From Streptomyces lichenis (lineage in GTDB: Bacteria; Actinomycetota; Actinomycetes; Streptomycetales; Streptomycetaceae), in the NCBI RefSeq assembly GCF_023218175.1, contig NZ_JALPTH010000007.1, positions 124,001 through 188,000 on the forward strand: a stretch of 64,000 bases of DNA, written 5' to 3'. The notes under the pieces were generated by a model. That model searched no databases. It was given only the letters and a program-made list of their open reading frames with translations, and was not told the DNA's origin. Of the stretch, positions 35,347 to 43,534 are shown piece after piece (position 1 is the first letter of the stretch; the number at the start of each line of letters is the position of its first letter). The position numbers and the translations under genes were made by a program.

Positions 35347-36099
35347 ATGGATGATCAGGAGAAGAGCGGGGCGGCGCCGCTGGAGCCGATGCCGGAGGAC
35401 TGGACCAGGGCGCTGGCCGTGGTGGCCCACCCCGACGACCTGGAGTACGGCTGCGCCGCCGCGGTCGCCGGCTGGACCGACGGGGGCCGCGAGGTCACCT
35501 ATGTCCTGGCCACCCGCGGCGAGGCCGGCATCGACGGCCTCGGACCGGACGAGTGCGGTCCGCTGCGCGAGCGCGAGCAGCGGGCCGGTGCCGCCGCCGT
35601 GGGCGTCTCGACCGTCGACTTCCTGGACCACCGGGACGGGGTGATCGAGTACGGGATCGGGCTGCGCCGGGACATCGCCGCCGCCATCCGCCGCCACCGC
35701 CCCGAGCTGGTCGTCACCCTCAACCACCGGGACACCTGGGGAGGCACCGTCTGGAACACCCCCGACCATGTCGCCGTCGGCCGGGCCACCCTGGACGCCG
35801 CCGGGGACGCGGGCAACCGCTGGATCTTCACCGAACTCGCCGCCCAGGGACTGGAGCCGTGGGACGGGGTCCGCTGGGTCGCGGTGGCCGGCTCGGACCG
35901 GCCCACCCACGCCGTGGACGCCGGACCGGGACTCGACCGGGCGGTGGCCTCCCTGCTCGCACACCGCGCCTATATCGAGGGCCTGACCGACCAGGACCCC
36001 GAGGAGTACGCCCGCTCCTTCCTCACCTCCGCCGCCCAGGCCCTCGCCCCCCGCTTCGGCGGCCGGCCCGCGGTCGCCTTCGAGCTCTTTCCCCGATGA
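35347..36099 (+). CDS. PIG-L/LmbE-family deacetylase
   Basis: This 250-residue metal-dependent deacetylase-like protein has the zinc motif AHPDD (H28, D30, D31) and the distal histidine in NTPDHVAVG. It also shows [25 protein letters not shown], typical of the family. Members deacetylate GlcNAc-type sugars in mycothiol synthesis and antibiotic or xenobiotic pathways; the substrate here is unknown. It lacks the sequence context of MshB. It is convergent with the Fe-S protein gene, with 34 bp between stops. Confidence 0.93.
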   Translation: MDDQEKSGAAPLEPMPEDWTRALAVVAHPDDLEYGCAAAVAGWTDGGREVTYVLATRGEAGIDGLGPDECGPLREREQRAGAAAVGVSTVDFLDHRDGVIEYGIGLRRDIAAAIRRHRPELVVTLNHRDTWGGTVWNTPDHVAVGRATLDAAGDAGNRWIFTELAAQGLEPWDGVRWVAVAGSDRPTHAVDAGPGLDRAVASLLAHRAYIEGLTDQDPEEYARSFLTSAAQALAPRFGGRPAVAFELFPR

Positions 36100-36104
36100 C
36101 CGCG

Positions 36105-36148
36105 GCGGCGGCGCGGCGGGGTCGGGCCCGGTCTCAGCGCGCCGCCGC
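36105..36148. terminator. Bidirectional hairpin overlapping a stop codon
   Basis: An 11-bp GC stem (36105-36115 and 36138-36148) lies at the convergent junction and overlaps the last codons of the FhuF-like gene. Confidence 0.55.
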
Positions 36149-36898
36149 GTAGGCCCGCAGCCGCTCCGCCCGATCGGTCAGACAGCAGCTGGCACAGCGC
36201 ACCGCCTCGGTGCTGGTGTGGAACAGGCAGCAGGTCCGGCGCAGATACACCAGCCGCTCCCGCCCGTCCCGCACCCCGCGCACCCGGGCCGTCTCCCCGA
36301 GCGCCGCCAGTCCGCCCGGCGCGTCCCGCACCAGCAGCCGCCAGCGCTCCTCCAGCAGGTCCACCGGCCCGTCGACGGCGCAGAGCGCGGTGGCGCAGCC
36401 GTGCGCCACCCCGCCCCGCAGCTGACGCCGCCCGGCCCGGGTGCGCCGGTGCAGCGCCTCGGCGACCGGCAGCAGATGCCCCTCCAGCACCACCCGGTGC
36501 AGCAGCGCCACCGACGGCTCACCGCGCTCGGCCACCGCCAGCCGGGCCCGGCGCACCCGCACCCCGGCGATCCCGTGCGTCCCGGGCCGGACGAGCACAT
36601 TGCCGGCCCGCAGGTCCGGGACCTCGTCGGTGAGCGCCCAGTGCAGCACCGCGGCGGCGGTGACCCAGCCCGCGTACACCGCCATCAGGGTCAGCGCGGC
36701 GGCGTGCTCGGTGCGGTGGCCGCTGCTGTCGCGCTCCGCCGCCAGCAGTACGCCCAGCCCGGGGCCGTCCGGGTCCGCGAGCCGGTCGGCGGCCAGCCAC
36801 TGGTCCGCCTCGGCGGCCGGCGGGACCCCGACCGCCACCCGCCAGCGCGGCCCCCGCTCCACCGGCGTCCACTCCCCGGGCGTCAGGTCGCCCGTCAC
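36134..36898 (-). CDS. FhuF-like [2Fe-2S] protein, candidate corrinoid or iron reductase
   Basis: This 254-residue protein ends with the FhuF-type cluster motif CC-x10-C-x2-C: C223, C224, C235, C238 in RTCCLFHTSTEAVRCASC. The rest resembles the IucA/FhuF helper fold (LTLMAVYAGWVTAAAVLHWALTDEV, GEPSVALLHRVVLEGHLLPV). FhuF reduces ferric siderophores. Here the gene is the last of a four-gene operon behind a cobalamin riboswitch, overlapping the ATPase gene by 4 bp. A role in reducing imported corrinoid is therefore plausible; this is inference from context. Ferric-siderophore reduction remains the alternative. Confidence 0.88.
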   Translation of the reverse strand: MTGDLTPGEWTPVERGPRWRVAVGVPPAAEADQWLAADRLADPDGPGLGVLLAAERDSSGHRTEHAAALTLMAVYAGWVTAAAVLHWALTDEVPDLRAGNVLVRPGTHGIAGVRVRRARLAVAERGEPSVALLHRVVLEGHLLPVAEALHRRTRAGRRQLRGGVAHGCATALCAVDGPVDLLEERWRLLVRDAPGGLAALGETARVRGVRDGRERLVYLRRTCCLFHTSTEAVRCASCCLTDRAERLRAYAAAR

Positions 36899-37698
36899 GG
36901 CAACGGCAGGTAGAGCACATGCGGGGCGCCGGTCACCGGATGCGGCTCCACCCGGGCCGGCACCCCGTACACCTCGGCCAGCAGCCCGGCCGTCACCACC
37001 TCCGCCGGGGTGCCGCTCGCCACCACCCGGCCGCCGTCCAGCACATGGAGCCGGTCGCAGTAGGCCGCGGCCAGATTGAGGTCGTGCAGCACCAGGACGT
37101 TGGTGGTGCCCAGCCGGCGTACCAGCGACAGGATCTCCAGCTGGTGGCGTACGTCCAGATGGTTGGTCGGCTCGTCCAGCGCCAGCAGCCCCGGGTCCTG
37201 CACCAGCGCGCGGGCGATCAGCACCCGCTGCCGCTCCCCGCCGGACAGCTCGGTGAACGCCCGGTCGGCCAGGTGCCCGGCGTCCACCTCGGTGAGCGCC
37301 CGCTCCACCCGGCGCAGGTCGTCCGGCCCGTCCTGCTCCCAGAAGCGCTTGTGCGGGCCGCGGCCCATCGCCGTCACCTCCCGCACCGTCAGCCCGGCCG
37401 CGACCCCCGCGTCCTGGGCGACCACCGCGATCCGGCGGGCCCGCTGCCGTACCGTCAGCCCGGCCGCGTCCACCCCGTCCAGCTCCACCCGGCCCGCGGA
37501 CGGCCGGACCGTGCCGTACACACAGCGCAGAAAGGTGGTCTTGCCGCTGCCGTTGGGCCCGACCAGGCCGACCGTCTCGCCCGGCGCGGCGGACACGTCC
37601 ACCCCGTCCAGGACGGTGCGCCCGCCGATCGCGTACCGCACCCCGGTGGCGGTCAGCGCGGCCGCCCCGGTCCGCTCCCCGGCGTCCACCGCCGTCAT
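36895..37698 (-). CDS. ABC ATPase of a BtuD/FecE-type importer
   Basis: This 267-residue ATPase has Walker A GPNGSGKT at residues 47-54, Q-loop VVAQDAG, signature LSGGERQR and Walker B LLALDEPTNHLD. The switch histidine is in LVLHDLNLAAAYCD. These match the iron-siderophore/B12 class (type II importers). The riboswitch upstream of the operon indicates cobalamin, so BtuD is the best functional equivalent. It overlaps the permease upstream and the FhuF-like gene downstream by 4 bp each. Confidence 0.93.
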   Translation of the reverse strand: MTAVDAGERTGAAALTATGVRYAIGGRTVLDGVDVSAAPGETVGLVGPNGSGKTTFLRCVYGTVRPSAGRVELDGVDAAGLTVRQRARRIAVVAQDAGVAAGLTVREVTAMGRGPHKRFWEQDGPDDLRRVERALTEVDAGHLADRAFTELSGGERQRVLIARALVQDPGLLALDEPTNHLDVRHQLEILSLVRRLGTTNVLVLHDLNLAAAYCDRLHVLDGGRVVASGTPAEVVTAGLLAEVYGVPARVEPHPVTGAPHVLYLPLP

Positions 37699-38759
37699 GC
37701 GATCTCCTCCGTCCGGCGGGACCGGCGCAGCAGCCAGAGGAAGAACGGCCCGCCGACCAGCGCGGTCACCACCCCCACCGGGATCTCCTCGGGTGCCGCG
37801 GCGGTCCGCGCCACCAGATCGGCCAGCAGCAGGAACACCGCCCCGCCCAGCGCCGCCACCGGCAGCAGCCGCCGGTGCGCCGCGCCGACCACCATCCGGG
37901 CCGCGTGCGGCACCATCAATCCCACGAAGCCGATCGCCCCGCTGTACGCCACCAGCACCCCGACCACCAGCGACACCAGCACGAACGCCCAGGCGCGGAA
38001 GCGCCCCGGGTCCAGCCCGAGGGTGTGCGCCCCCTCCTCACCGGCCAGCAGCAGGTCCAGCGGCCGGGCGAGCGCCAGCAGCACCGCCGTCCCGGCCACC
38101 AGCACCAGCGCAGGCACCGCCAGTTCGTCCCAGCGCGCCCCGCCCAGACCGCCCAGGGTCCAGAACATCACCTGGCGGACATGCTCGGCCTCGGCGGCCA
38201 CCACCAGCACCAGACTGGTGAACGCCTGGAGGATGTACTGCACCGCCACCCCGGCCAGCACCAGCCGCCCGGTGGTCATCGACCCGCCGCGGCGGGCCAG
38301 CGCGTACACCGTGACCAGCGCCGCCATCGAACCGGCGAACGCGGCCGCGGGCAGCGCCACCGCGCCCAGCGCCCCCGTCCCGATGCCGAGCACGATGACC
38401 AGCACCGCACCGGAGGAGGCCCCCGAGGAGGCCCCCATCAGGAAGGGGTCGGCCAGCGGATTGCGCACCAGCGCCTGGAGCACCGTGCCGGTGAGCGCCA
38501 GCCCCGCGCCCACCAGCACCGCGAGCAGCACCCGGGGCATCCGCACGTCCCAGACGATCGAGGCGTACGCGCCCAGCCGCTCCCCGCGCACCACGATGTC
38601 CAGCACCTCGCCGGGCGGAATGCGCACCGGGCCCAGGGCCAGCCCGGCGACGGCCGCGGCGAGCAGGGCGAGTGTCAGCACCGCCAGGGTCAGCGGCAGC
38701 CGGGCGGCCGAACGGGCGGGCGCCCGGCGGGCCTCGGCCGCCGTCGCCGGGGCGGTCAC
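37695..38759 (-). CDS. BtuC/FecCD-type ABC permease
   Basis: This 354-residue permease belongs to the FecCD/BtuC family with about ten membrane helices. Diagnostic segments are VWDVRMPRVLLAVLVGAGLALTGTV, QALVRNPLADPFLMGASSGAS and GAIGFVGLMVPHAARMVVG; the last is the cytoplasmic coupling region. The GTG start at 38759 overlaps the stop of the binding-protein gene (GTGA). Family members import iron-siderophores, heme or B12; the operon riboswitch favours B12. Confidence 0.94.
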   Translation of the reverse strand: MTAPATAAEARRAPARSAARLPLTLAVLTLALLAAAVAGLALGPVRIPPGEVLDIVVRGERLGAYASIVWDVRMPRVLLAVLVGAGLALTGTVLQALVRNPLADPFLMGASSGASSGAVLVIVLGIGTGALGAVALPAAAFAGSMAALVTVYALARRGGSMTTGRLVLAGVAVQYILQAFTSLVLVVAAEAEHVRQVMFWTLGGLGGARWDELAVPALVLVAGTAVLLALARPLDLLLAGEEGAHTLGLDPGRFRAWAFVLVSLVVGVLVAYSGAIGFVGLMVPHAARMVVGAAHRRLLPVAALGGAVFLLLADLVARTAAAPEEIPVGVVTALVGGPFFLWLLRRSRRTEEIA

Positions 38760-39742
38760 CGGGCGTCGGGGTGGAGCTGGCCGGCGAGCGCGTCCGCCGC
38801 CTCGCCGACCCGCACACCGAGCACCGCGGAGGAGAGCGGCAGCACGGCGAACCGCTTGTTCCTCACCGCCGGTACGTCCTTGAGCGCCGGGTCCTTCAGC
38901 AGCCGCTGCTTCTTCTGCTCCACGGTGGTGCCGCCGTAGTCGTAGATGACGACCACCTCGGGCTTGCGCTCGACCACCTGCTCCCAGGACACATCGGCGA
39001 AGGACTTCTTCACATCGGCGAACACGTTCCGACCGCCCGCCAGCGAGATCAGCTCGTTGCCGATGCCCTGGCCGCCCGCGGTGAAGGCGCTGGCCTCGCC
39101 GGAGTCGTAGACGAACACCTTCAGCGGCTCGGTCTTCGCCAGCCGGGCGCGCACCGCCCCGACCTGCTTCTCCTCGTCCGCGATCAGCTGCGCGCCGCGT
39201 TCGGGGACGCCGAAGGTACGGGCCAGTTCGGTGATCTCGGTGCGCAACTGGGCCATCCCCACCGGGCGGTCGGCGCAGGACTCGGTGTTCAGCCGGGTCC
39301 TGATGCCGGACTTCTCCAGTCCGGCCCGGTCGCGGCCCTGGGCCTTGTCGAAGGCGCTGTCGTAGCCGCCGTAGACGAAGTCCGGGTTCGCGCCGAGCAG
39401 CACCTCCTTGGAGGGGTACTCCTCGGCCAGCACCTTCACCTGGTCGTAGTCCTTCTGGTACGCGGGCAGCACCGCGTCGTCCAGATAGGCCGAGCCGGCC
39501 ATCTTCTCCTTCAGCCCGAGGGCGAGGAGCAGTTCGGTGGCGTGCTGGTTGAGGGCCACGGCCCGCTCGGGCGGCGCGTCGAAGGTGGTCTTCACCCCGC
39601 AGTTGGTGACGGTGTACGGGAAGCCGGCGGCCTTCTTCGCGGGGGCGGCGCCGTCGTCGGCGTCCTTCCCGCCGCAGGCGGCCAGCGGAAGCAGCAGGGC
39701 TGCGGCGGTGAGTGCGCGCAGCGCGGCGCGGGATCGGGCCAT
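38756..39742 (-). CDS. BtuF/FepB-type substrate-binding lipoprotein, likely corrinoid-binding
   Basis: This 328-residue lipoprotein has a signal ending in the lipobox LAAC (C23). It then has the two-lobe helical-hinge fold of type III binding proteins: ERAVALNQHATELLLALGLK, PDFVYGGYDSAF, EVVVIYDYGGTT. It is the first gene of the operon and lies directly behind a cobalamin riboswitch, so cobalamin or another corrinoid is the probable ligand, although by sequence alone it resembles iron-siderophore binders. GGAGAGG lies 12 bases upstream of the ATG. It follows a GGGGA/TCCCC hairpin that may control access. Confidence 0.93.
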   Translation of the reverse strand: MARSRAALRALTAAALLLPLAACGGKDADDGAAPAKKAAGFPYTVTNCGVKTTFDAPPERAVALNQHATELLLALGLKEKMAGSAYLDDAVLPAYQKDYDQVKVLAEEYPSKEVLLGANPDFVYGGYDSAFDKAQGRDRAGLEKSGIRTRLNTESCADRPVGMAQLRTEITELARTFGVPERGAQLIADEEKQVGAVRARLAKTEPLKVFVYDSGEASAFTAGGQGIGNELISLAGGRNVFADVKKSFADVSWEQVVERKPEVVVIYDYGGTTVEQKKQRLLKDPALKDVPAVRNKRFAVLPLSSAVLGVRVGEAADALAGQLHPDAR

Positions 39743-39780
39743 GGCCGTATGTCGCCTCTCCGGGGATGTCCTCGTCCCCT

Positions 39781-39935
39781 GAGTCGAAGCTGGGCAGGCG
39801 GCGCGGCAGTGTCTGACTCACGGCCCCCGGGAGCGGGGGCCGTTCACAGTGGCGGGACCGTACCGGGTTCGCACCGGTTTCCTGGCCCGCGCGGCCTGGA
39901 TGATCGGCCACAGTGTCTCAAACCCGCCACGGCGT
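39781..39935 (-). promoter_or_regulatory. Cobalamin (B12) riboswitch
   Basis: Read on the minus strand, 39890-39850 gives CCAGGAAACCGGTGCGAA, CCCGGTACGGTCCCGCC and then ACTGTGA, which is the conserved core including the B12 box (GCCACTG). The apical hairpin ACGGCCCCCG-CTC-CCGGGGGCCGT (39846-39820) and the closing TGAGTCAGACACTGCC (39820-39805) follow. Outer boundaries are approximate. Downstream, GGGGA/TCCCC near the ribosome site suggests translational control. Cobalamin binding would shut down the importer and FhuF-like genes. Confidence 0.94.
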
Positions 39936-39980
39936 GCCGCCACGGGCCCCGGCACCCGGCGCCGAGGTCGCTTCCGCTTC

Positions 39981-39998
39981 ACCAAGCGACCGCTTAGT
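39981..39998. promoter_or_regulatory. TetR-type operator upstream of the acyl-CoA dehydrogenase operon
   Basis: ACCAAGCG-AC-CGCTTAGT is an 18-bp near-perfect palindrome (7 of 8 pairs), of the form seen for TetR-family regulators of fatty-acid and acyl-CoA genes. It lies 42 bp before the oxidoreductase start and also near the probable promoter of the riboswitch transcript. The regulator gene is not in the window. Confidence 0.6.
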
Positions 39999-40039
39999 AT
40001 GCGACCGAGAACGGTTGACCCGTCCCACGGAGGCCCCGG

Positions 40040-41008
40040 ATGCAGGCATGGCGAGTACACCGCAACGGCGAACCGGCCGAGGTGATGCGTCGGGAGGAGG
40101 TGGCGCGTCCCGAACCGGGGCCGGGCCAGGTGCTGCTGAAGGTGCGGGCCGCGAACGTCAACTTCCCCGACGCGCTGCTGTGCCGCGGGCAGTACCAGAT
40201 CCGCCCGCCGCTGCCGTTCACCCCCGGCGTGGAGGTGTGCGCCGAGACCGCCGACGGCCGCCGGGTCATCGCCACCCCCGTCCTGCCGCACGGCGGACTC
40301 GCCGCGTACGTACTCGCCGAGGAGGCCGCCCTGCTGCCCGCGCCCGAGACGCTGGACGACGCCGAGGCGGCGGCCCTGCACATCGGCTACCAGACCGGCT
40401 GGTTCGCCCTGCACCGGCGGGCCGCCCTGAAGGAGGGCGAGACCCTGCTGGTGCACGCCGCCGCCGGGGGTGTCGGCAGCGCTGCCGTCCAGCTGGGCAA
40501 GGCAGCCGGGGCGAGGGTCATCGGCGTGGCCGGCGGCCCGGAGAAGGCCGAGGCCGCCCGCCGCAACGGCTGCGACCTGGTCGTCGACCGGCGCTCCGAG
40601 GACGTGGTCGCCGCGGTGAAGGAGGCCACCGGGGGACGCGGCGCCGATGTGGTGTACGACCCGGTGGGCGGCGCCGCCTACACCCAGTCCGCCAAGTGCG
40701 TGGCCTTCGAGGGCCGGATCGTGGTCGTCGGCTTCGCCAGCGGCGACATCCCCGCGCCCGCGCTCAACCACGCCCTGGTGAAGAACTACGCGATCCTCGG
40801 GCTGCACTGGGGCCTGTACAACCAGCACGACCCGGCCGCCGTCCGGCACTGCCACGACACCCTCACCGGGTACGCCGCCAAGGGGCTGATCAAGCCGCTG
40901 ATCAGCGAACGCGTCCCGTTCGCCCAGGCCGCCGACGCCGTGCGCCGGGTCGCCGAGGGCACCACCACCGGCCGGCTGGTCGTCCTGCCCGAGGGGGCCG
41001 CCGCATGA
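40040..41008 (+). CDS. NADPH:quinone oxidoreductase-family protein (zinc-free MDR)
   Basis: This 322-residue medium-chain reductase lacks the catalytic-zinc cysteines of alcohol dehydrogenases. It shows the QOR pattern VLLKVRAANVNFPDALLCRG, the substrate-domain segment AALHIGYQTGWFALHRRA and the NADPH fold AAAGGVGSAAVQLGKAAGA near residue 140. GGRGADVVYDPVGG and the C-terminal FAQAADAVRRVAEGTTTGRLVV follow. Such enzymes reduce quinones or enoyl groups. ACGGAGG precedes the ATG. The stop overlaps the start of the acyl-CoA dehydrogenase gene, so it probably acts in the same acyl-CoA pathway. Confidence 0.93.
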   Translation: MQAWRVHRNGEPAEVMRREEVARPEPGPGQVLLKVRAANVNFPDALLCRGQYQIRPPLPFTPGVEVCAETADGRRVIATPVLPHGGLAAYVLAEEAALLPAPETLDDAEAAALHIGYQTGWFALHRRAALKEGETLLVHAAAGGVGSAAVQLGKAAGARVIGVAGGPEKAEAARRNGCDLVVDRRSEDVVAAVKEATGGRGADVVYDPVGGAAYTQSAKCVAFEGRIVVVGFASGDIPAPALNHALVKNYAILGLHWGLYNQHDPAAVRHCHDTLTGYAAKGLIKPLISERVPFAQAADAVRRVAEGTTTGRLVVLPEGAAA

Positions 41009-42199
41009 GCCCCCGGCCTCTCGGCGCCGACGAACTGCGCACCCGTACGCGGGAGCTGCTGGCCGCCCACCCGCCGGCCACCACCCCCCCCGGCCGACTT
41101 CCTGCGGGCCCGCTTCGACGCCGGCCTCGCCTGGGTGCACTACCCGGCCGGGCTCGGCGGACTGGACGCGCCCCGCGCCCTCCAGCCCGCGGTGGACGCC
41201 GAACTGGCCGCCGCCGGCGCCCCCGACAACGACCCGCGCCGGATCGGCATCGGCCTCGGCATGGCCGCGCCCACCATCCTCGCCTACGGCACCGAGGAGC
41301 AGAAGCACCGCTTCCTGCGGCCGCTGTGGACCGGGGAGGAGGTGTGGTGCCAGCTGTTCAGCGAGCCCGGCGCCGGCTCCGACCTGGCCGCCCTCGCCAC
41401 CCGGGCGGTAGCCGACGGAGACTCCTGGGCGGTCACCGGCCAGAAGGTGTGGACCTCCAGCGCCCATCTCGCCCGCTGGGCCATCCTGGTCGCCCGCACC
41501 GACCCCGACGCCCCCAAGCACCGGGGCCTCACCTACTTCCTGTGCGATATGACCGACCCGGGCGTGGAGGTCCGGCCGCTGCGCCAGATCACCGGCGAGG
41601 CCGAGTTCAACGAGGTCTTCCTGGACGGCGTCCGCATCCCCGACGCCCACCGGCTCGGCGCGGTCGGCGAGGGCTGGCGGGTCGCCCAGGCCACCCTGAT
41701 GAACGAACGCGTCTCCATCGGCGGCGGCCGGCAGCCGCGCGAGGGCGGCATGATCGCCAAGGCGGCCGCCACCTGGCGGGAGCGCCCCGAGCTGCGCACC
41801 GCCGAACTCCACCAGCGGCTGCTGGACCTCTGGGTGGACGCCGAGGTGGCCCGGCTCACCGGCGAACGGCTCCGCCAGCAGCTCGCCGCCGGAGCGCCCG
41901 GCCCCGAGGGCAGCGGCGCCAAACTGGTCTTCGCCCGCCTCAACCAGCAGATCAGCGCCCTGGAGACGGAACTCCTCGGCGACGAGGGCCTGCTGTACGA
42001 GGACTGGACCCTGCGCCGCCCCGAGTACGTCGACTTCACCGGCCGCGACGCCGGCTACCGCTACCTGCGCGCCAAGGGCAACTCCATCGAGGGCGGCACC
42101 AGCGAGGTGCTGCTCAACATCGTCGCCGAACGCGTCCTCGGCCTGCCCGCCGAGCCCCGCACCGACAAGGACGTCCCGTGGAAGGACCTCGCGCGATGA
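41005..42199 (+). CDS. Acyl-CoA dehydrogenase, apparent +1 frameshift at a C8 tract
   Basis: The ATG at 41005 overlaps the upstream stop (ATGA) and reads LGADELRTRTRELLAAHPPA. At the run of eight C (41084-41091) the frame shifts; with seven C it would continue TTPPADFLRARFDAGLAWVH into the main frame. The intact frame (from a GTG at 41135, 354 residues) has the FAD/acyl-CoA features WCQLFSEPGAGSDLA, WAVTGQKVWTSSAH and the C-terminal KGNSIEGGTSEVLLNIVAERVLG. It would oxidise an acyl-CoA, with electrons passed to ETF. This is either a homopolymer sequencing error, a pseudogene or phase variation. Confidence 0.88.
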
Positions 42200-43332
42200 C
42201 CGACCCGAAGCCGGCAACCGACCCGAAGCCGGCAACCGACCCGAAGCCGGTGGCTGACCCCGACCTCCTCTACAGCCGTGACGAGGAGGACCTGCGCTCC
42301 GCCGTGCGGTCCCTGCTCGCCGACCGCGCCGACCCGGCCGCGCTGCCCGCCCGCGTCGAGCAGGCCGGCGGCCACGACCCGGAGCTGTGGCGCGCCCTGG
42401 CCGCCTCCATCGGCGCCGCCGGACTGCTCGTCCCCGAAAAGCTCGGCGGCCAGGGCGCGAGCCACCGGGAGGCCGCCGTGGTCTGCGAGGAGCTGGGCCG
42501 CGCCGTCGCCCCGCTGCCGTACCTCACCAGCTCCGTCATCGCCACCGAGACCCTGCTCGCCGCCGGACCCGCCGCCGAGGGACTGCTCGCCGAACTCGCG
42601 GCGGGGGAGCGGACCGCCGTACTCCTCACCCCGCTCTCCACCGCCCCCGGCGACCCGCCGCCCCCGCCCGGCCCGGTCACCGCGGTCGCCGACGCGGCCC
42701 TGGCCGACGTGCTGCTGGTGCTGCGCCCCGACGGGCTGTACGCGGCCGAGGCCGCCGACGCCGTCCGCACCCCGCTCACCGCCCTGGACCTCACCCGGCC
42801 GCCGGCCACCGTGGACCTGCCCGAGGGCACGGGCGCCAAGGTCGCCGACGCCGAGACCGGGCGCGCCGCCTGGGAGCGCGGACTGCTCGCCGGTGCCGCC
42901 CTGCTCGCCTCCGAGCAACTCGGCCTCGCCGAATGGTGCCTGGAGCAGACCGTCCGGCACACCGCCACCCGCCACCAGTTCAACCGGCCCATCGGCTCCT
43001 TCCAGGCCCTCAAGCACCGGATGGCCGAGCTCTGGCTGGAGATCGCCGGAGCCCGGGCCGCCGCCCGCGCCGCCGCCGACGCGCTCGCCACCGGCAGCCC
43101 GGACGCCCCGCTGCTCACCGCCGTCGCCCAGGTCCACTGCTCCCGGACGGCCGTGCACGCCGCCGAGGAGTGCGTCCAGCTGCACGGCGGTCTCGGCATG
43201 ACCTGGGAGCACCCCGCGCACCTGTACCTCAAACGCGCCAAGGCCGACCAGACCGCCCTGGGCTCACCCGGCCGGCACAAGGACACGATCGCCCGCCTGG
43301 CCGACCTGCCCGCGCCGGTCAGCCCCGGGTGA
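42196..43332 (+). CDS. Acyl-CoA dehydrogenase
   Basis: This 378-residue flavoenzyme has the helical N-terminal domain (LLVPEKLGGQGASHREAAVVCEELGR), a shortened beta domain rich in Ala/Pro, and the C-terminal helical domain. The last contains TATRHQFNRPIGSFQALKHR and ECVQLHGGLGMTWEHPAHLYL. It probably forms a heteromeric pair with the preceding dehydrogenase, as seen for paired sterol and side-chain dehydrogenases in Actinobacteria. The ATG overlaps the upstream stop by 4 bp. The N-terminus carries three copies of TDPKPA/V encoded by perfect or near-perfect 18-bp repeats. A terminator follows. Confidence 0.92.
   Translation: MTDPKPATDPKPATDPKPVADPDLLYSRDEEDLRSAVRSLLADRADPAALPARVEQAGGHDPELWRALAASIGAAGLLVPEKLGGQGASHREAAVVCEELGRAVAPLPYLTSSVIATETLLAAGPAAEGLLAELAAGERTAVLLTPLSTAPGDPPPPPGPVTAVADAALADVLLVLRPDGLYAAEAADAVRTPLTALDLTRPPATVDLPEGTGAKVADAETGRAAWERGLLAGAALLASEQLGLAEWCLEQTVRHTATRHQFNRPIGSFQALKHRMAELWLEIAGARAAARAAADALATGSPDAPLLTAVAQVHCSRTAVHAAEECVQLHGGLGMTWEHPAHLYLKRAKADQTALGSPGRHKDTIARLADLPAPVSPG
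42199..42252 (+). repeat. Three 18-bp tandem repeats at the start of the second dehydrogenase gene
   Basis: Units at 42199, 42217 and 42235 read ACCGACCCGAAGCCGGCA; the third ends GTG. They encode TDPKPA-TDPKPA-TDPKPV immediately after the start codon, ahead of the conserved domain. Confidence 0.92.
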
Positions 43333-43338
43333 CCTGGC

Positions 43339-43373
43339 GGGCGCCGTCGTACGGAAGGCCGCGGACGGCGCCC
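43339..43373 (+). terminator. Terminator of the acyl-CoA dehydrogenase operon
   Basis: A perfect 10-bp stem (43339-43348 and 43364-43373, GGGCGCCGTC/GACGGCGCCC) starts 7 bp after the stop codon. Confidence 0.82.
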
Positions 43374-43457
43374 GCGGCCCTTAGATACGACCTGCCCTCC
43401 ACCCCAGCGGCCAGGTAAGGACCGCAAAGGGAATCCACTCCTCTACATGCTGTTTAA

Positions 43458-43474
43458 TTGCCAAGCGTTCGCAA
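43458..43474. promoter_or_regulatory. Candidate operator/promoter region of the second importer operon
   Basis: TTGCCAA-GCG-TTCGCAA is an inverted repeat with one mismatched pair, in an AT-richer patch that includes TTTAAT at 43453. It lies about 60 bp before the binding-protein start, a usual place for an operator. No regulator is adjacent. Confidence 0.45.
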
Positions 43475-43534
43475 CAGCGCATCGCCTGTGCCCACGACGA
43501 CAGCCGAGTCCCGACAGTAGGGGTGTGGAGATCC

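Noticed and set aside
36134..39742. Assigning the btu-type operon to siderophore import from homology and the FhuF-like gene
   Set aside because: The leader is a convincing cobalamin riboswitch and I see no iron-box (TTAGGTTAGGCT-like) element in the promoter region.
39913..43332. 1139-codon plus-strand frame running through the oxidoreductase-dehydrogenase region
   Set aside because: Its first part is an Arg/Gly shadow; only the last 378 codons, from 42196, are a real gene.
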